NCBI RefSeq assembly: GCF_900187565.1
Contig: NZ_FYED01000004.1
Location: 248,001-312,000 of the forward strand
Origin: Pseudomonas sp. Irchel 3A7
Lineage (GTDB): Bacteria; Pseudomonadota; Gammaproteobacteria; Pseudomonadales; Pseudomonadaceae
DNA length: 64,000 nt
Direction: 5' to 3'
Below, in pieces: positions 8,314 through 17,015 of the stretch. The translations under genes were made by a program, and so were the position numbers. The number at the start of each line of letters is the position of its first letter. The first letter of the stretch is position 1. Below the pieces are notes generated by a model, which was not told where the DNA came from, searched no databases, and saw only the letters and a list, made by a program, of their open reading frames with translations.

Positions 8314-9126
8314 ATGAGTACACCCATTGATCTTACTGCCTTGAAGAACCGTCAAATGGCCGCCTGGGCCAGTGGCGACTATGCCGTGATCGGCACCACC
8401 CTGCAGATTGTCGGTGAGCAACTGGCCGAAGCCTGCGACCTGCTGTGCGATGAACAAGTGCTGGATGTCGCCGCCGGCAATGGCAACGCCACGTTGGCCG
8501 CTGCGCGCCGGGGTTGCCTTGTGACCTCGACCGACTACGTGGCCGCGCTGCTCGAACGCGGCGAGGACCGGGCGAGGGCTGAACGCCTCAATGTCACCTT
8601 TCAAGTGGCCGATGCCGAAGCGCTGCCTTTTGAAGACGCCAGTTTCGATGCCGTGCTTTCCACCTTCGGCGTGATGTTTACGCCGGACCAGCCCAAGGCG
8701 GCTGCGGAACTGGCGCGGGTCTGTCGGCCCGGAGGGCGGATCGGCCTGGCCAACTGGACGCCGGAAGGTTTCGTCGGCCAGATGTTCAAGACCCTGGGCA
8801 AGCACATGCCGCCACCACCGGGCGCGCAACCGCCCTCGCAGTGGGGCACCGAAGCCTGGTTGCACACGCACTTCGACGAGCGCAACTTCCTGGTCCAGGT
8901 GACGCGCAAGACTTTCAACTTCCGCTATCGCAACGCCGGGCATTTCATCGACACCTTCCGCAGCTGGTACGGCCCGGTGCACAAGGCGTTCGCGGCGCTG
9001 CCCCCGGACGGCGCCAAGGCCCTGGAAAACGACATGACCGAACTGCTGAACCGCCTGAACCGGGCGGGGGAGAAGTCGCTGGTGGTGCCGAGTGAGTACC
9101 TGGAGGTGGTGATCACAAGGCGTTAA
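8314..9126 (+). CDS. Class I SAM-dependent methyltransferase
   Basis: A protein of about 270 residues with a Rossmann-type SAM site: motif I VLDVAAGNGNATLAAARRG, an acidic strand end (TSTDY), motif III-like DAEALPFEDASFDAVLSTFG and the post-motif RVCRPGGRIGLANW. This is the UbiE/COQ5-like Methyltransf_11 group; the substrate is unknown. I chose the ATG at 8314 with CGGAGCGG upstream, because the longer open frame from 8137 overlaps the DUF4242 gene. It is the second gene after the DUF4242 protein. Confidence 0.88.
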   Translation: MSTPIDLTALKNRQMAAWASGDYAVIGTTLQIVGEQLAEACDLLCDEQVLDVAAGNGNATLAAARRGCLVTSTDYVAALLERGEDRARAERLNVTFQVADAEALPFEDASFDAVLSTFGVMFTPDQPKAAAELARVCRPGGRIGLANWTPEGFVGQMFKTLGKHMPPPPGAQPPSQWGTEAWLHTHFDERNFLVQVTRKTFNFRYRNAGHFIDTFRSWYGPVHKAFAALPPDGAKALENDMTELLNRLNRAGEKSLVVPSEYLEVVITRR

Positions 9127-9140
9127 GCCGACGGAAATCC

Positions 9141-9171
9141 CTGTGGGAGCGGGCAAGCCCGCTCCCACAGG
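9141..9171. repeat. Single REP hairpin between convergent genes
   Basis: CTGTGGGAGCGGGC and its complement form one hairpin between the methyltransferase and universal stress protein stops. No T tract follows, so any terminator role would be weak. Confidence 0.8.
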
Positions 9172-9193
9172 GTTTGTGTCTAACCCAGATTAA

Positions 9194-10120
9194 TCACTCA
9201 TCCAGCCGCTCGGTGTACACCACCCACACACTGCACGGCATTTTGTACAGCAGGTGTTCCACCGTGCTGCCGATCAATCGCCCCATGCCGCGATGGCCGA
9301 GGCGGCCCATGACGATCACGTCGACGTCATAGGCATCGGCGTAACGAGTCAGGACCTTGGCCGGGCTGCCCATGATCATGTGTCGCTGGGGGCCTGCGAT
9401 GCCGTTGCGTTCGGCCAGTTCGTTGAAGGCTTCCAGCTGGGCGTCATACAGGGTCTTGTTCTTGGTCGAGGAGAAGAACGCCGAGCCGTTGTCGAAGCCG
9501 AATTCGTCGGAGCTGATGGACGAAAGATCGTAGGCGTAGACCACGTCAAGCTCGGCATTGCAGGCACTGGCCAGTTTCGAGGCTTCGTGCAGGATCCGGT
9601 CGTTGAAACTTTTGTAGTGGTCATCGCGGTGGAAGGGGTCGACCGCGGCCACCACCTTGCGGGGCAGGGCATTAACCGCGTGGCTGACGAAGTGTAAAGG
9701 CACCGGACACTCGCGCAACAGGTGAATATCCAGCGGGGTGAAGATCAGCCGCGACAGCAGCGACTGGTGCTCCAGTGCCTTGATCAGCACGTCCATCGGC
9801 TGTTCCTTGAGGTGGATCAGAATCTCTTCCAGCGGTTTTTCTACCCACGCCACTTCGGTGGTGACGTGCACGCCGATTTTGCGCAAGGGCCGGGCCTGGT
9901 CTTCGAGCCACTGGCGGTGGCGATCGACATAGCCCAAACGCATCTGTTCCAGCGCCTTTTCATTGACCAGACTGGCCGTGGCCAGGCCTTCCAGATAATC
10001 GAACGCCACGATGTGCAGCGCCGCGTCTTCAGCCTTGGCCAGCGCCGCCGCCCGATCGAAGGCGGGGCTGTGTTCCATCAGTGGCGAAGTCACCAGCATG
10101 AAACGTGATTGCTCGGACAT
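9194..10120 (-). CDS. Universal stress protein with two UspA domains (UspE-like)
   Basis: A 308-residue cytoplasmic protein built of two UspA domains, about residues 1-150 and 155-305. The second domain keeps the nucleotide-binding loop G-x2-G-x9-G-S/T in VMGRLGHRGMGRLIGSTVEHLL. Tandem Usp proteins of this size occur in stress and low-oxygen regulons of Pseudomonas. It stands alone, with a spacer holding a REPIN upstream and a REP hairpin after it. Confidence 0.9.
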   Translation of the reverse strand: MSEQSRFMLVTSPLMEHSPAFDRAAALAKAEDAALHIVAFDYLEGLATASLVNEKALEQMRLGYVDRHRQWLEDQARPLRKIGVHVTTEVAWVEKPLEEILIHLKEQPMDVLIKALEHQSLLSRLIFTPLDIHLLRECPVPLHFVSHAVNALPRKVVAAVDPFHRDDHYKSFNDRILHEASKLASACNAELDVVYAYDLSSISSDEFGFDNGSAFFSSTKNKTLYDAQLEAFNELAERNGIAGPQRHMIMGSPAKVLTRYADAYDVDVIVMGRLGHRGMGRLIGSTVEHLLYKMPCSVWVVYTERLDE

Positions 10121-10219
10121 GACAAACCTCCCGGGGGGCGTTCGGCTTGTTAAGTATTGACCATGATTGGCGGCTATAGAGGCCGGTCATCGGTAGTCCC
10201 AGGTAATTACACAAGACCC

Positions 10220-10311
10220 TGTGGGAGCGGGCTTGCCCGCGATAGCGGAGTGTCAGTCGATATTAATATTGGCTGATACGCCATCATCGCGGGCAAGCCC
10301 GCTCCCACAGG
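10220..10311. repeat. REPIN, class A (GCGGGCTTGCCCGC variant)
   Basis: Inverted REP pair with the core GGAGCGGGCTTGCCCGC in the spacer between the Usp gene's 5' end and the DUF488 gene's 3' end. Confidence 0.9.
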
Positions 10312-10324
10312 GTGTGTGTAATTA

Positions 10325-10720
10325 CTAGAGCGCTATAACAACCTTTGCCCCTCTGGCTTCCAGCAGCTCACGCAACACCGAGCGATGACAGTGCGCCTCA
10401 TCCTCGCAGTAACAACCCACGGCCAGGGAGGTGTGATGGGACAGGGCGGCCAGCAGATCCAGCATCTGGCTGGCGGCCGGCTGCTTCATTTCTGCCTTGA
10501 ACTTGCGCACGAACGCCGCCCAGGCCTTGGCATCTCGTGCCGCCAATGCTTCGGCAACCAGTTCCGCGCTGGGCGACAGCAACGGCTGCCACACATCATA
10601 GAAATCCCGCGTGGCGAACTCGGCCTTCGGTACGCCACGGGGAGGGCGGCGCACGGTGCCCAGGCGCAGACCTTCGTCGGGTTTTCGCGGCGAACCGAGT
10701 CGCACGATATGGATAGGCAT
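10325..10720 (-). CDS. DUF488 family protein
   Basis: A 131-residue cytoplasmic protein with the DUF488 features: an N-terminal VRLGSPRK strand, a central FYDVWQPLL helix region and a C-terminal Cys/His cluster CYCEDEAHCHRSVL. The cluster suggests metal binding or a redox role. The function is unknown. It follows the phosphatidylcholine synthase gene by 4 bases and is probably co-transcribed with it. Confidence 0.85.
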   Translation of the reverse strand: MPIHIVRLGSPRKPDEGLRLGTVRRPPRGVPKAEFATRDFYDVWQPLLSPSAELVAEALAARDAKAWAAFVRKFKAEMKQPAASQMLDLLAALSHHTSLAVGCYCEDEAHCHRSVLRELLEARGAKVVIAL

Positions 10721-10724
10721 GGCG

Positions 10725-11483
10725 TTACTTGAGCCGCGATCCGTCGAACCACTCCAGCGCGGTGCGCCAGAAGCAGATCCCCAGAAAATAGGCCGACATC
10801 AATAGCCAGAGCCCCATCACCAGCGGGTTGATCACCGGATGGTTGATCACCAGCGACAGGCTGCACAACAGCCAGATCGCCGTCACGGCAATGTTGATCG
10901 GCATGAAGCGGCGCACACGGAACGGGTGCAGGAATTTCATGCGGGTCAGGGTCAGCAAGGCCAGGCCGATTACCGTCAGGAAGGTGATCCACGGCGACGG
11001 CGCGATGATGTACAGGCACAGGGCGACCACGTTCCACGCGGCGGGGAAGCCCTGGAAGTAGTTGTCCTTGCTTTTCATATTGACGTTGCAGAAACAGAAC
11101 AGCGACGACACCAGAATCAGCGACACGGTCAGCAGCAGCGTGTAGTCCGGCAGCGGGATGTAGCGATAGATGAACAGCGCCGGGATGAACACATACGTCA
11201 GGTAATCGATGACCAGATCGAGGATCGAGCCGTCGAAACTCGGCAGCACCGACTGCACATTGACCTTGCGCGCCAGTGCGCCGTCCAGGCCATCGACGAT
11301 CAGCGCCACGCCCAGCCACAGCAGGCAATTGGTCGGCTGGTTATCGAGCAGGGCAAGGGTCGCGAGGAAGGCGGTGACCACGCCGGTGGCGGTAAAACCA
11401 TGGGCTCCCCACGCTTTGAGCCTGGCGATGTGTAGAGTCGATATCACGGGGGCGTTCTCCAGAAAGTGAAGCAAGCCAGTCAT
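10725..11483 (-). CDS. pcs: Phosphatidylcholine synthase
   Basis: A membrane protein of about 252 residues that condenses CDP-diacylglycerol directly with choline to give phosphatidylcholine. It has the intact CDP-alcohol phosphotransferase motif: DGLDGALAR, a spacer, then G-SIL-D-LVI-D. The motif spacing, about eight hydrophobic helices and length match bacterial Pcs rather than phosphatidylserine or glycerophosphate synthases. I placed the start at the ATG at 11483; an in-frame TTG at 11510 would add nine residues. It is the upstream gene of a pair with the DUF488 gene. Choline supply links it loosely to the BCCT transporter elsewhere in the window. Confidence 0.88.
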   Translation of the reverse strand: MTGLLHFLENAPVISTLHIARLKAWGAHGFTATGVVTAFLATLALLDNQPTNCLLWLGVALIVDGLDGALARKVNVQSVLPSFDGSILDLVIDYLTYVFIPALFIYRYIPLPDYTLLLTVSLILVSSLFCFCNVNMKSKDNYFQGFPAAWNVVALCLYIIAPSPWITFLTVIGLALLTLTRMKFLHPFRVRRFMPINIAVTAIWLLCSLSLVINHPVINPLVMGLWLLMSAYFLGICFWRTALEWFDGSRLK

Positions 11484-11584
11484 CGCCTTCAGTATCGAGG
11501 GCGGCGGCAAACCGGGTCGGGTTGCAGGTATCGACCGGGTATCCGGGAATAAGGTTCACCACCTATGAATCTTAGCTGCGCCGC

Positions 11585-11613
11585 AAAAAAAGACCCCGGA
11601 TAAATCCGGGGTC
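11585..11613 (-). terminator. Rho-independent terminator of the lyase-symporter operon
   Basis: A perfect 10-bp stem GACCCCGGAT / ATCCGGGGTC with a 2-base loop at 11592-11613. On the minus strand it is followed by seven T residues (11585-11591). It lies 35 bases past the symporter stop. Confidence 0.92.
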
Positions 11614-11647
11614 AAGGTGGGTTATCTGAATCGATCCGTCTGACGAT

Positions 11648-12949
11648 TCACAGCGCCGCCTCCGGATTGCGACCAAATACCCGGTTATATTCAGCCTTCG
11701 CGGTCTGCTCGGTAAATTCGCCCGACCACTTGGATACCACCACTGTCGCCACGCTGTTACCGATGGTGTTGCAGGTGGCGATGGCCATCGACATGAAGCG
11801 GTACACCCCGAACAGCAAGGCCAAGCCTTCGACCGGCAGCACGCCGATCGCGGTCACCGTCGCGGCAAACACTACAAAGCTGCCGCCCGACACCGCTGCC
11901 GCGCCTTTGGATGTCACCAGCATGATGGCAATGGTGCCCAGTTGCTGTTCCCAACTCATCGGTACGCCATAGGCGTTGGCGATGAACAGCACGCACAGCG
12001 ACATGTAGATGGAGGTGCCATCGAGGTTGAAGGCATAACCGGTAGGCAAGACCAGGCCGACGCTCTGCTTGGAACAACCGAATTTCTCGAGTTTTTGCAG
12101 CAGGCGCGGCAGGGCGCTTTCCGACGATGCCGTACCCAGCACGATGAAAATCTCATCCTTGATGTACTTCAGGAAGCGCCACAGGCTGAACCCGGAAATC
12201 CGGCAGACGACCCCCAGCACCACGAAGATGAAGAACGCGACACAGACGTAGAACATCAGCACCAGGTTGGCCAGCGACATCAGCACGGCGGTGCCATTGG
12301 CACCCACGGCGTAGGCCACGGAACCGAAGGCGCCGAGCGGGGCGAACTTCATGATCAGGTTGATGAACTCGAAGAAGCATTCCGATACCCGGTTCAAGCC
12401 ATCCTCGATGACACTGCGCCGCTCGGGCTTGAGGGCCAGCAGGGCAAAGCCGAACAACACCGAGATCACCAGCACTTGCAACAGTTGGCCACCGGCGAAC
12501 GCACCGACGAAGTTGTCCGGGAAGATCCCGTAGATGAAGTCCATGGTCGACGCCGGCGCGTGACCCTTGGCGACCGCCGCACTGGCGGCTGCGGCGGTGG
12601 CGCTGCTCGGATGAGCGTCGTGCATGCCGGAGCCGATGTTCAACAGGTTGCCCCACAGCAGACCGATAGCCAGGGCCAGGGTGGAGACGATTTCGAAGTA
12701 GATCAGCGCGCGCAGGCCGACCTTGCCGACCCGCTTGATATCACCTGCCGAGGCGATGCCATGGACCACGGTGAAAAACACCAGCGGCGCGACGGCAGTC
12801 TTGATCAGTTTGAGAAAAATATCGCCCAGAATCTTGAATTTGGCGGCGAGTTCCGGCGCGAGAAAACCGAAGGCAATGCCCAGAATCATGGCGGCGATGA
12901 CCTGGAAGGTCAGGTCCTTGTAGAACGGTTTTTTGTTGAGGGTGGTCAT
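11648..12949 (-). CDS. DctA/GltP-family cation symporter with altered substrate site
   Basis: A 433-residue dicarboxylate/amino acid:cation symporter with eight helices and two re-entrant hairpins. HP1 shows GTASSESALPR (about 272-282), TM7 keeps the sodium motif N308-L-D-G-T, and HP2 has TSKGAAAVSGGSF. TM8 reads GVYRFMSMAIATCN. The Arg that binds the substrate side-chain carboxylate in acidic-substrate members is Ile390, and the preceding Asp is Tyr383. This predicts a substrate that is not a typical C4-dicarboxylate. The start at 12949 (MTTLNKK) is preferred over 13003. It is downstream of a fumarase/aspartase-family lyase, so it probably imports that enzyme's substrate. Confidence 0.9.
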   Translation of the reverse strand: MTTLNKKPFYKDLTFQVIAAMILGIAFGFLAPELAAKFKILGDIFLKLIKTAVAPLVFFTVVHGIASAGDIKRVGKVGLRALIYFEIVSTLALAIGLLWGNLLNIGSGMHDAHPSSATAAAASAAVAKGHAPASTMDFIYGIFPDNFVGAFAGGQLLQVLVISVLFGFALLALKPERRSVIEDGLNRVSECFFEFINLIMKFAPLGAFGSVAYAVGANGTAVLMSLANLVLMFYVCVAFFIFVVLGVVCRISGFSLWRFLKYIKDEIFIVLGTASSESALPRLLQKLEKFGCSKQSVGLVLPTGYAFNLDGTSIYMSLCVLFIANAYGVPMSWEQQLGTIAIMLVTSKGAAAVSGGSFVVFAATVTAIGVLPVEGLALLFGVYRFMSMAIATCNTIGNSVATVVVSKWSGEFTEQTAKAEYNRVFGRNPEAAL

Positions 12950-13020
12950 GTCTGCGATCTCGTTGTTGTTATTGGCGAGCGGTAGGCAGAAGGGCTCGCT
13001 CATGGCGAGCCCCGCAACGA

Positions 13021-14376
13021 TCAGCGCTTGACGCGACCCTCGCGAGCCAGGGCGATATCGACCATCTGCGGCGCAAGACCCAGATAATTGGACGGGTCGG
13101 TGAGGCGCTTGAGTTCCTCGATATCCAGTTGCGCGGTGGCTTCACCCTGAGCGAGCAGGGCGTCGAGCAGGCTGGTGCCTTCGTCGTTGGCCAAGCGGCA
13201 CGCGGCATACACCACATCGTGGGCGACCTGACGGCCCAGCGCCGGAGCCAGTCCCATCATCACCGCTTCGGCGACGATCAGGCCCTGGGTCATGTCGAGG
13301 TTCTTGCGCATGCGCTCGGTGCGCACTTCCAGCCCGGCCAGCATGAATTTCGCCTGACCCAGGGACGCCGCGCTCAAGGCGAAGGCTTCAGGAATGGCGA
13401 TCCATTCGGCCTGCCATGGGCCGGTGGAGCGTTCGAAATCCTGGATCATCGCGTCGAGCATCAGGCCGGCTTGCTGGCGCACACCTTTGGCGGCGGCGTA
13501 CATCAATTCGCAGGAAATCGGATTGCGTTTCTGCGGCATGGTGCTGCTGGCGCCACGGCCCTTGACGAACGGTTCGTACACTTCGCCCAACTCGCTGGTC
13601 ATCATCATCATGACGTCCAGGGCAATCTTGCCCAGCGAACCGGTGACCAGTCCGAGGAAATTCAAGGTTTCGGCCAGACCGTCGCGGGCCACGTGCCAGG
13701 TGGCTTGCGGCACGCCCAGGCCGAGTTCGGCCATCAGTGCTTCCTGCACTTCCAGGCCTTTGTCGCCCAGGGACGCCAAGGTGCCCGCCGCACCGGCGAA
13801 CTGGCCGATTTCCACCCGTGGACGCAGCTCCACAAGGCGTTCGGCATGGCGGTCGAACATGCTCAACCACACCGCACATTTGTAGCCGAAGGTGATCGGC
13901 AGCGCGTGTTGCAGGTGGGTACGCCCGGCCATCGGGGTATCGCGGTAACGCTTGGCCAACCCGGCAAGCAGGCCGCGCACGGCCTGGATGTCGCGTTCGA
14001 CAATCGCCAGCGCCGCACGGACTTGCAGGACCACGGCGGTGTCCATGATGTCCTGGGTAGTGGCGCCCCAGTGCACGTAGCGTCCAGCCTCGCCACAGGT
14101 TTTCGACAGCTGTTCCACCAGCGGCAGGATCGGGTAGCCGACGATTTCGGTTTCGTGCTGCATCAATGCCAGGTCGAGGGACGCGTAGGTGGCCCGTTCG
14201 GCGATCTGCTCGGCAGCCTCATGCGGAATCACGCCGCAGCGGGCTTCGGCGCGCGCCAGCGCCACTTCCACTTCGATATAGCGTTCGATCAAGGCTTTGT
14301 CGGAAAACACGCCGCGCATCTCGGCGGTGCCGAACATGTCGCGAAAGAGGGCGGAGTCGAAGACGGTGCTGGACAT
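13021..14376 (-). CDS. Fumarase/aspartase superfamily lyase (PcaB/adenylosuccinate lyase-like)
   Basis: A 451-residue all-helical lyase. It carries the superfamily signature GASSTMPQKRNP with the catalytic loop Ser, and an upstream HWGATTQDIMDT region and TH-LQHA box typical of the adenylosuccinate lyase and carboxymuconate cycloisomerase branch. The reaction is elimination or cycloisomerisation of a carboxylate substrate; which one cannot be told. No pca genes are present nearby. It is divergent from a GntR/UTRA regulator across a perfect dyad and is followed 71 bases later by a DctA-like symporter. Together they look like a small uptake-and-lyase operon under GntR control. Confidence 0.88.
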   Translation of the reverse strand: MSSTVFDSALFRDMFGTAEMRGVFSDKALIERYIEVEVALARAEARCGVIPHEAAEQIAERATYASLDLALMQHETEIVGYPILPLVEQLSKTCGEAGRYVHWGATTQDIMDTAVVLQVRAALAIVERDIQAVRGLLAGLAKRYRDTPMAGRTHLQHALPITFGYKCAVWLSMFDRHAERLVELRPRVEIGQFAGAAGTLASLGDKGLEVQEALMAELGLGVPQATWHVARDGLAETLNFLGLVTGSLGKIALDVMMMMTSELGEVYEPFVKGRGASSTMPQKRNPISCELMYAAAKGVRQQAGLMLDAMIQDFERSTGPWQAEWIAIPEAFALSAASLGQAKFMLAGLEVRTERMRKNLDMTQGLIVAEAVMMGLAPALGRQVAHDVVYAACRLANDEGTSLLDALLAQGEATAQLDIEELKRLTDPSNYLGLAPQMVDIALAREGRVKR

Positions 14377-14405
14377 GAGTTAATCCTGATATGTTTGTTA
14401 TTGAT

Positions 14406-14426
14406 CGGACATATCTAATATGTCCG
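14406..14426. promoter_or_regulatory. Perfect dyad, candidate GntR operator
   Basis: CGGACATAT-CTA-ATATGTCCG is a perfect 9-bp inverted repeat in the divergent spacer between the lyase and the GntR gene. A possible rightward -35 (CGGACA, 14406) and -10 (CATAAT, 14429) with a 17-base spacing would place the dyad across the core promoter, as expected for repression. Confidence 0.7.
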
Positions 14427-14483
14427 TACATAATTCTTACGTGCTCACTGATACACTGTCAACTCGGTGAACGTTCGGGACTG

Positions 14484-15230
14484 ATGAAAGGTATGAGCCA
14501 GACGCGCTATGCGGTCGTTGCAAAAGACTTGATGGAGGGCATTTCCAGCGGGCGCTACCCGGTCGGGACGCTGCTGCCGACGGAATTCGAGCTGTGCGAG
14601 CTGTATGACGTGAGCCGACATACGGTGCGGGCGGCCATCACGCAATTACAAAACCAGGGGCTGGTGTCCCGGCGCAAAAGAGTCGGTACGCGGGTCGAAG
14701 CGTCGTCACCTCAAGGGGGATACTCGCAATCGCTGGCCTCGGTGTCGGACCTGGTTCACCTGGCCGAAACCCAGATTCGCAGCATTCAGCATGTGCACCA
14801 CTTTGTCGCCGACATCGCCCAGGCCCGGCGTCTGGGGCTGGAGCCCGGCGAGCATTATTTTTGCGTCTCGAGCATCCGGGTCGATCAGCAAAACGCCCGG
14901 GCACCGCTGTGCTGGACCGACGTCTACGCTCAGGACATTTACGCTGAGGTGATCGAGTTGGCCGAGCAACACCCGGACGAACTGATTGCCGCGCTGATTG
15001 AGCAGCATTTCGCCCGAACCATCGATGTGGTGGATCAACAAGTGCGAGCGGTCCTGCTGACGCCCGAAATCGCCAAGAGCCTGAATGCAGAGCCGGGCTC
15101 CCCCGGTTTGAACATCATTCGCCAATATCGCGACGAGGACGGCGGGTTGATGGTGGTGTCCGAAACCACCCATCCCGAGGACCGTTTTACCCTGGTCACT
15201 CAGATGAGGCGCGAGCGCACATCGGCCTAG
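14484..15230 (+). CDS. GntR-family (HutC/UTRA) transcriptional regulator
   Basis: A regulator of about 248 residues. The N-terminal winged helix (YAVVAKDLMEGISSGRYPVGTLLPTEFEL as the first helices, then VSRHTVRAAI as recognition helix) is followed by a UTRA ligand-binding domain that ends in RFTLVTQMRRER. I place the start at the ATG at 14484; 14493 is also possible. The frame stays open to 14391 but would then cover the operator. It is divergent from the lyase-symporter operon and is the natural candidate to bind the dyad at 14406-14426, with a pathway intermediate as inducer. Confidence 0.9.
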   Translation: MKGMSQTRYAVVAKDLMEGISSGRYPVGTLLPTEFELCELYDVSRHTVRAAITQLQNQGLVSRRKRVGTRVEASSPQGGYSQSLASVSDLVHLAETQIRSIQHVHHFVADIAQARRLGLEPGEHYFCVSSIRVDQQNARAPLCWTDVYAQDIYAEVIELAEQHPDELIAALIEQHFARTIDVVDQQVRAVLLTPEIAKSLNAEPGSPGLNIIRQYRDEDGGLMVVSETTHPEDRFTLVTQMRRERTSA

Positions 15231-15340
15231 CGCGAACGCTAGCCGGCATGATGTTGGGGGTCGGCTGAACGGTGCTGGCACAATTGCCGGCGAGGACTAT
15301 TGTTGCCTGACGGATCACTCCCTTCGATGAGGATGTCGTC

Positions 15341-16090
15341 ATGAACACCAGCGATCTGCTCGAACAATTACTGCGCGGCGGCCAGGGCGCGATGCCGCGA
15401 CAGGGTGGTGGGGCATCTGCTCAAGGCGGTTTGGGTGACCTGGGCGGATTGCTCGGCGGCCTGCTGGGTGGCGGCGGTGGCGGTGGTGCCGGCGCCGGCG
15501 CGGGTGGAATGGGCGGGCTGGGCGGACTGCTCGGTGGCCTGCTGGGCGGTGGCTCGCCGATGGGCGGTTCCCCTCAGGGCCGTTCCGGCGGTGGCACCAA
15601 CTATGCCGCGCTGGCTTCGCTGGGGATGATGGCGTTCCAGGCGTATCAGGCCTGGCAGCGCAGCCAGGCCGCACAGCAGCAACAGGCACCGCAACAGGCG
15701 CTGCGCACGGTGGATCTGTTGGCCGGCCCGGAAGTCGAGGAGCATAGCCATGCGATCCTGCGGGCACTGATCGCGGCAGCCAAGGCCGACGGCCGGATCG
15801 ACCCGGCCGAGAAGCAGATGATCAGCACCGAAATCGGCCGTCATACCGATGATCCGCAATTGCAGCAGTGGCTCGACGATGAAGTCGCCAAGCCGCTGGA
15901 CCCTGCCGAGGTGGCACAATCGGCCACCGACCCCGGCATGGCCGCCGAGATGTACCTGGCCAGCGTGATGCTGGTGGACGATCAGCAGGATGCCGAGCGC
16001 AATTATCTGGATGAGCTGGCGGCGGCGTTGCAGATTGATCCGGATTTGCAAGTGCATCTGGAGCAGCAGGCGAGGGGTGGGGCTGTCTGA
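15341..16090 (+). CDS. DUF533/TerB-like membrane-associated protein
   Basis: A 249-residue protein. After a short amphipathic start it has a long Gly-rich stretch (residues 25-90) with repeated GGLLGGLLGGG blocks interrupted by AGAGAGGMGG. A Gln/Ala-rich helix follows and then a C-terminal DUF533 (TerB-like) domain of about 120 residues with LIAAAKADGRIDPAEKQMI. It resembles E. coli YebE, an envelope-stress protein of unknown function. A good ribosome site (GAGG) precedes the ATG. The Gly-rich part is low complexity and may form a membrane-inserting segment. Confidence 0.85.
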   Translation: MNTSDLLEQLLRGGQGAMPRQGGGASAQGGLGDLGGLLGGLLGGGGGGGAGAGAGGMGGLGGLLGGLLGGGSPMGGSPQGRSGGGTNYAALASLGMMAFQAYQAWQRSQAAQQQQAPQQALRTVDLLAGPEVEEHSHAILRALIAAAKADGRIDPAEKQMISTEIGRHTDDPQLQQWLDDEVAKPLDPAEVAQSATDPGMAAEMYLASVMLVDDQQDAERNYLDELAAALQIDPDLQVHLEQQARGGAV

Positions 16091-16127
16091 TGGTGTGAAA
16101 CCGCCGGATTCAGGTCGGCTGACAGGA

Positions 16128-16387
16128 CGCCTTCGCGAGCAGGCTCGCTCCCACAATGGGGCTGTGGTGTGAGCAAAACCCTGTGGGAGCGAGCCTGCTC
16201 GCGAAGAGGCCGGCACATCCGGTATCAATGCCGACGGTCAGTCCGCTATCGCGGGAAGCCCGCTCCCACAATGGGGCTGTGGTGTGAGCAAAACCCTGTG
16301 GGAGCGAGCCTGCTCGCGAAGAGGCCGGCACATCCGGTATCAATGCCGACGGTCAGTCCGCTATCGCGGGCAAGCCCGCTCCCACAA
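16128..16387. repeat. Tandemly duplicated REPIN block
   Basis: A REP arm is followed by two head-to-tail copies of a unit of about 115 bases, starting near 16147 and 16262. Each has a class A REP, a spacer and a GCGGGCAAGCCCGC-type arm. In the first copy one base is missing from the second arm (GCGGGAAGCCCGC). This block fills the spacer between the DUF533 and cupin genes. Confidence 0.85.
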
Positions 16388-16392
16388 CGCGG

Positions 16393-16833
16393 TCAACCTG
16401 CTGGTTTCGGTACCAGGAAGGTAACGCCATAGCGCTCGGCGACCTCGAATATCCTCGGCAGATCCTCAGGCACCTTGAACCGGTCCATCGCCGCAAAAAA
16501 CTGCCCGCCACGCGGATCGGAGACCACGCCGATCATCTTCGCGGTGGTGCTGATGTTCTTGTAGGCATGGATCGCCCCGGCAGGGATATGCACATAACCC
16601 CCGGCCGAGACGGTGGTGGATTTGCCCTCGACCGTTACTTGAACCTGGCCGTCCACCACGTAAAACGCTTCATCCCACGGATGAAAGTGCGGTGGCGGGC
16701 CGCCCCCTTGCACGCCTTCCTGAATATGCATTTCAAAGGGTTTGCTCAGATCCCCGCCGGCCAGGACCGTAATTGCCTCGCCGACGACGCTATAGGGTTC
16801 CGGGGGGACTTCGATGACGTGAGTCGTGCGCAT
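16393..16833 (-). CDS. Cupin domain protein
   Basis: A single-domain cupin of about 146 residues with motif 1 PPPHFHPWDEAFYVVDGQVQV (metal-binding His and Glu) and motif 2 GGYVHIPAGAIHAYKN. It lacks a signal peptide. The start at 16833 has GGAGAG eight bases upstream. The substrate is unknown; many such proteins are quercetinase-like or pirin-like sugar-binding proteins. It is monocistronic between a repeat block and the divergent ligD gene. Confidence 0.85.
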   Translation of the reverse strand: MRTTHVIEVPPEPYSVVGEAITVLAGGDLSKPFEMHIQEGVQGGGPPPHFHPWDEAFYVVDGQVQVTVEGKSTTVSAGGYVHIPAGAIHAYKNISTTAKMIGVVSDPRGGQFFAAMDRFKVPEDLPRIFEVAERYGVTFLVPKPAG

Positions 16834-17015
16834 GATTGCTCTCCGGGGATGAAGCGGCACCCGCTGATTGTATGCCCTTGAAGGTCCGCCGGAAGCCGCA
16901 CGCCGGGGCCGTCTGTCCGGGCGGTTTCACCGTCAATGGAATTTTTACGCACACGGCTCGCTCTGCTGAGGGAGAGACGCGCTGATTGCGCGTCCTGCAG
17001 CGATCAGGGTGAGCC

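Noticed and set aside
10157-10170. Possible Anr/Fnr box TTGACCATGATTGG upstream of the universal stress gene
   Set aside because: Only one half-site is good and the position is too close to the start codon for a normal activation site.
16110-16343. Small open frames reading through REP repeats (repeated RAGSLPQ and WERACSRR peptides)
   Set aside because: These peptides come from the REP sequence itself and recur at every REPIN in the window, so they are not genes.
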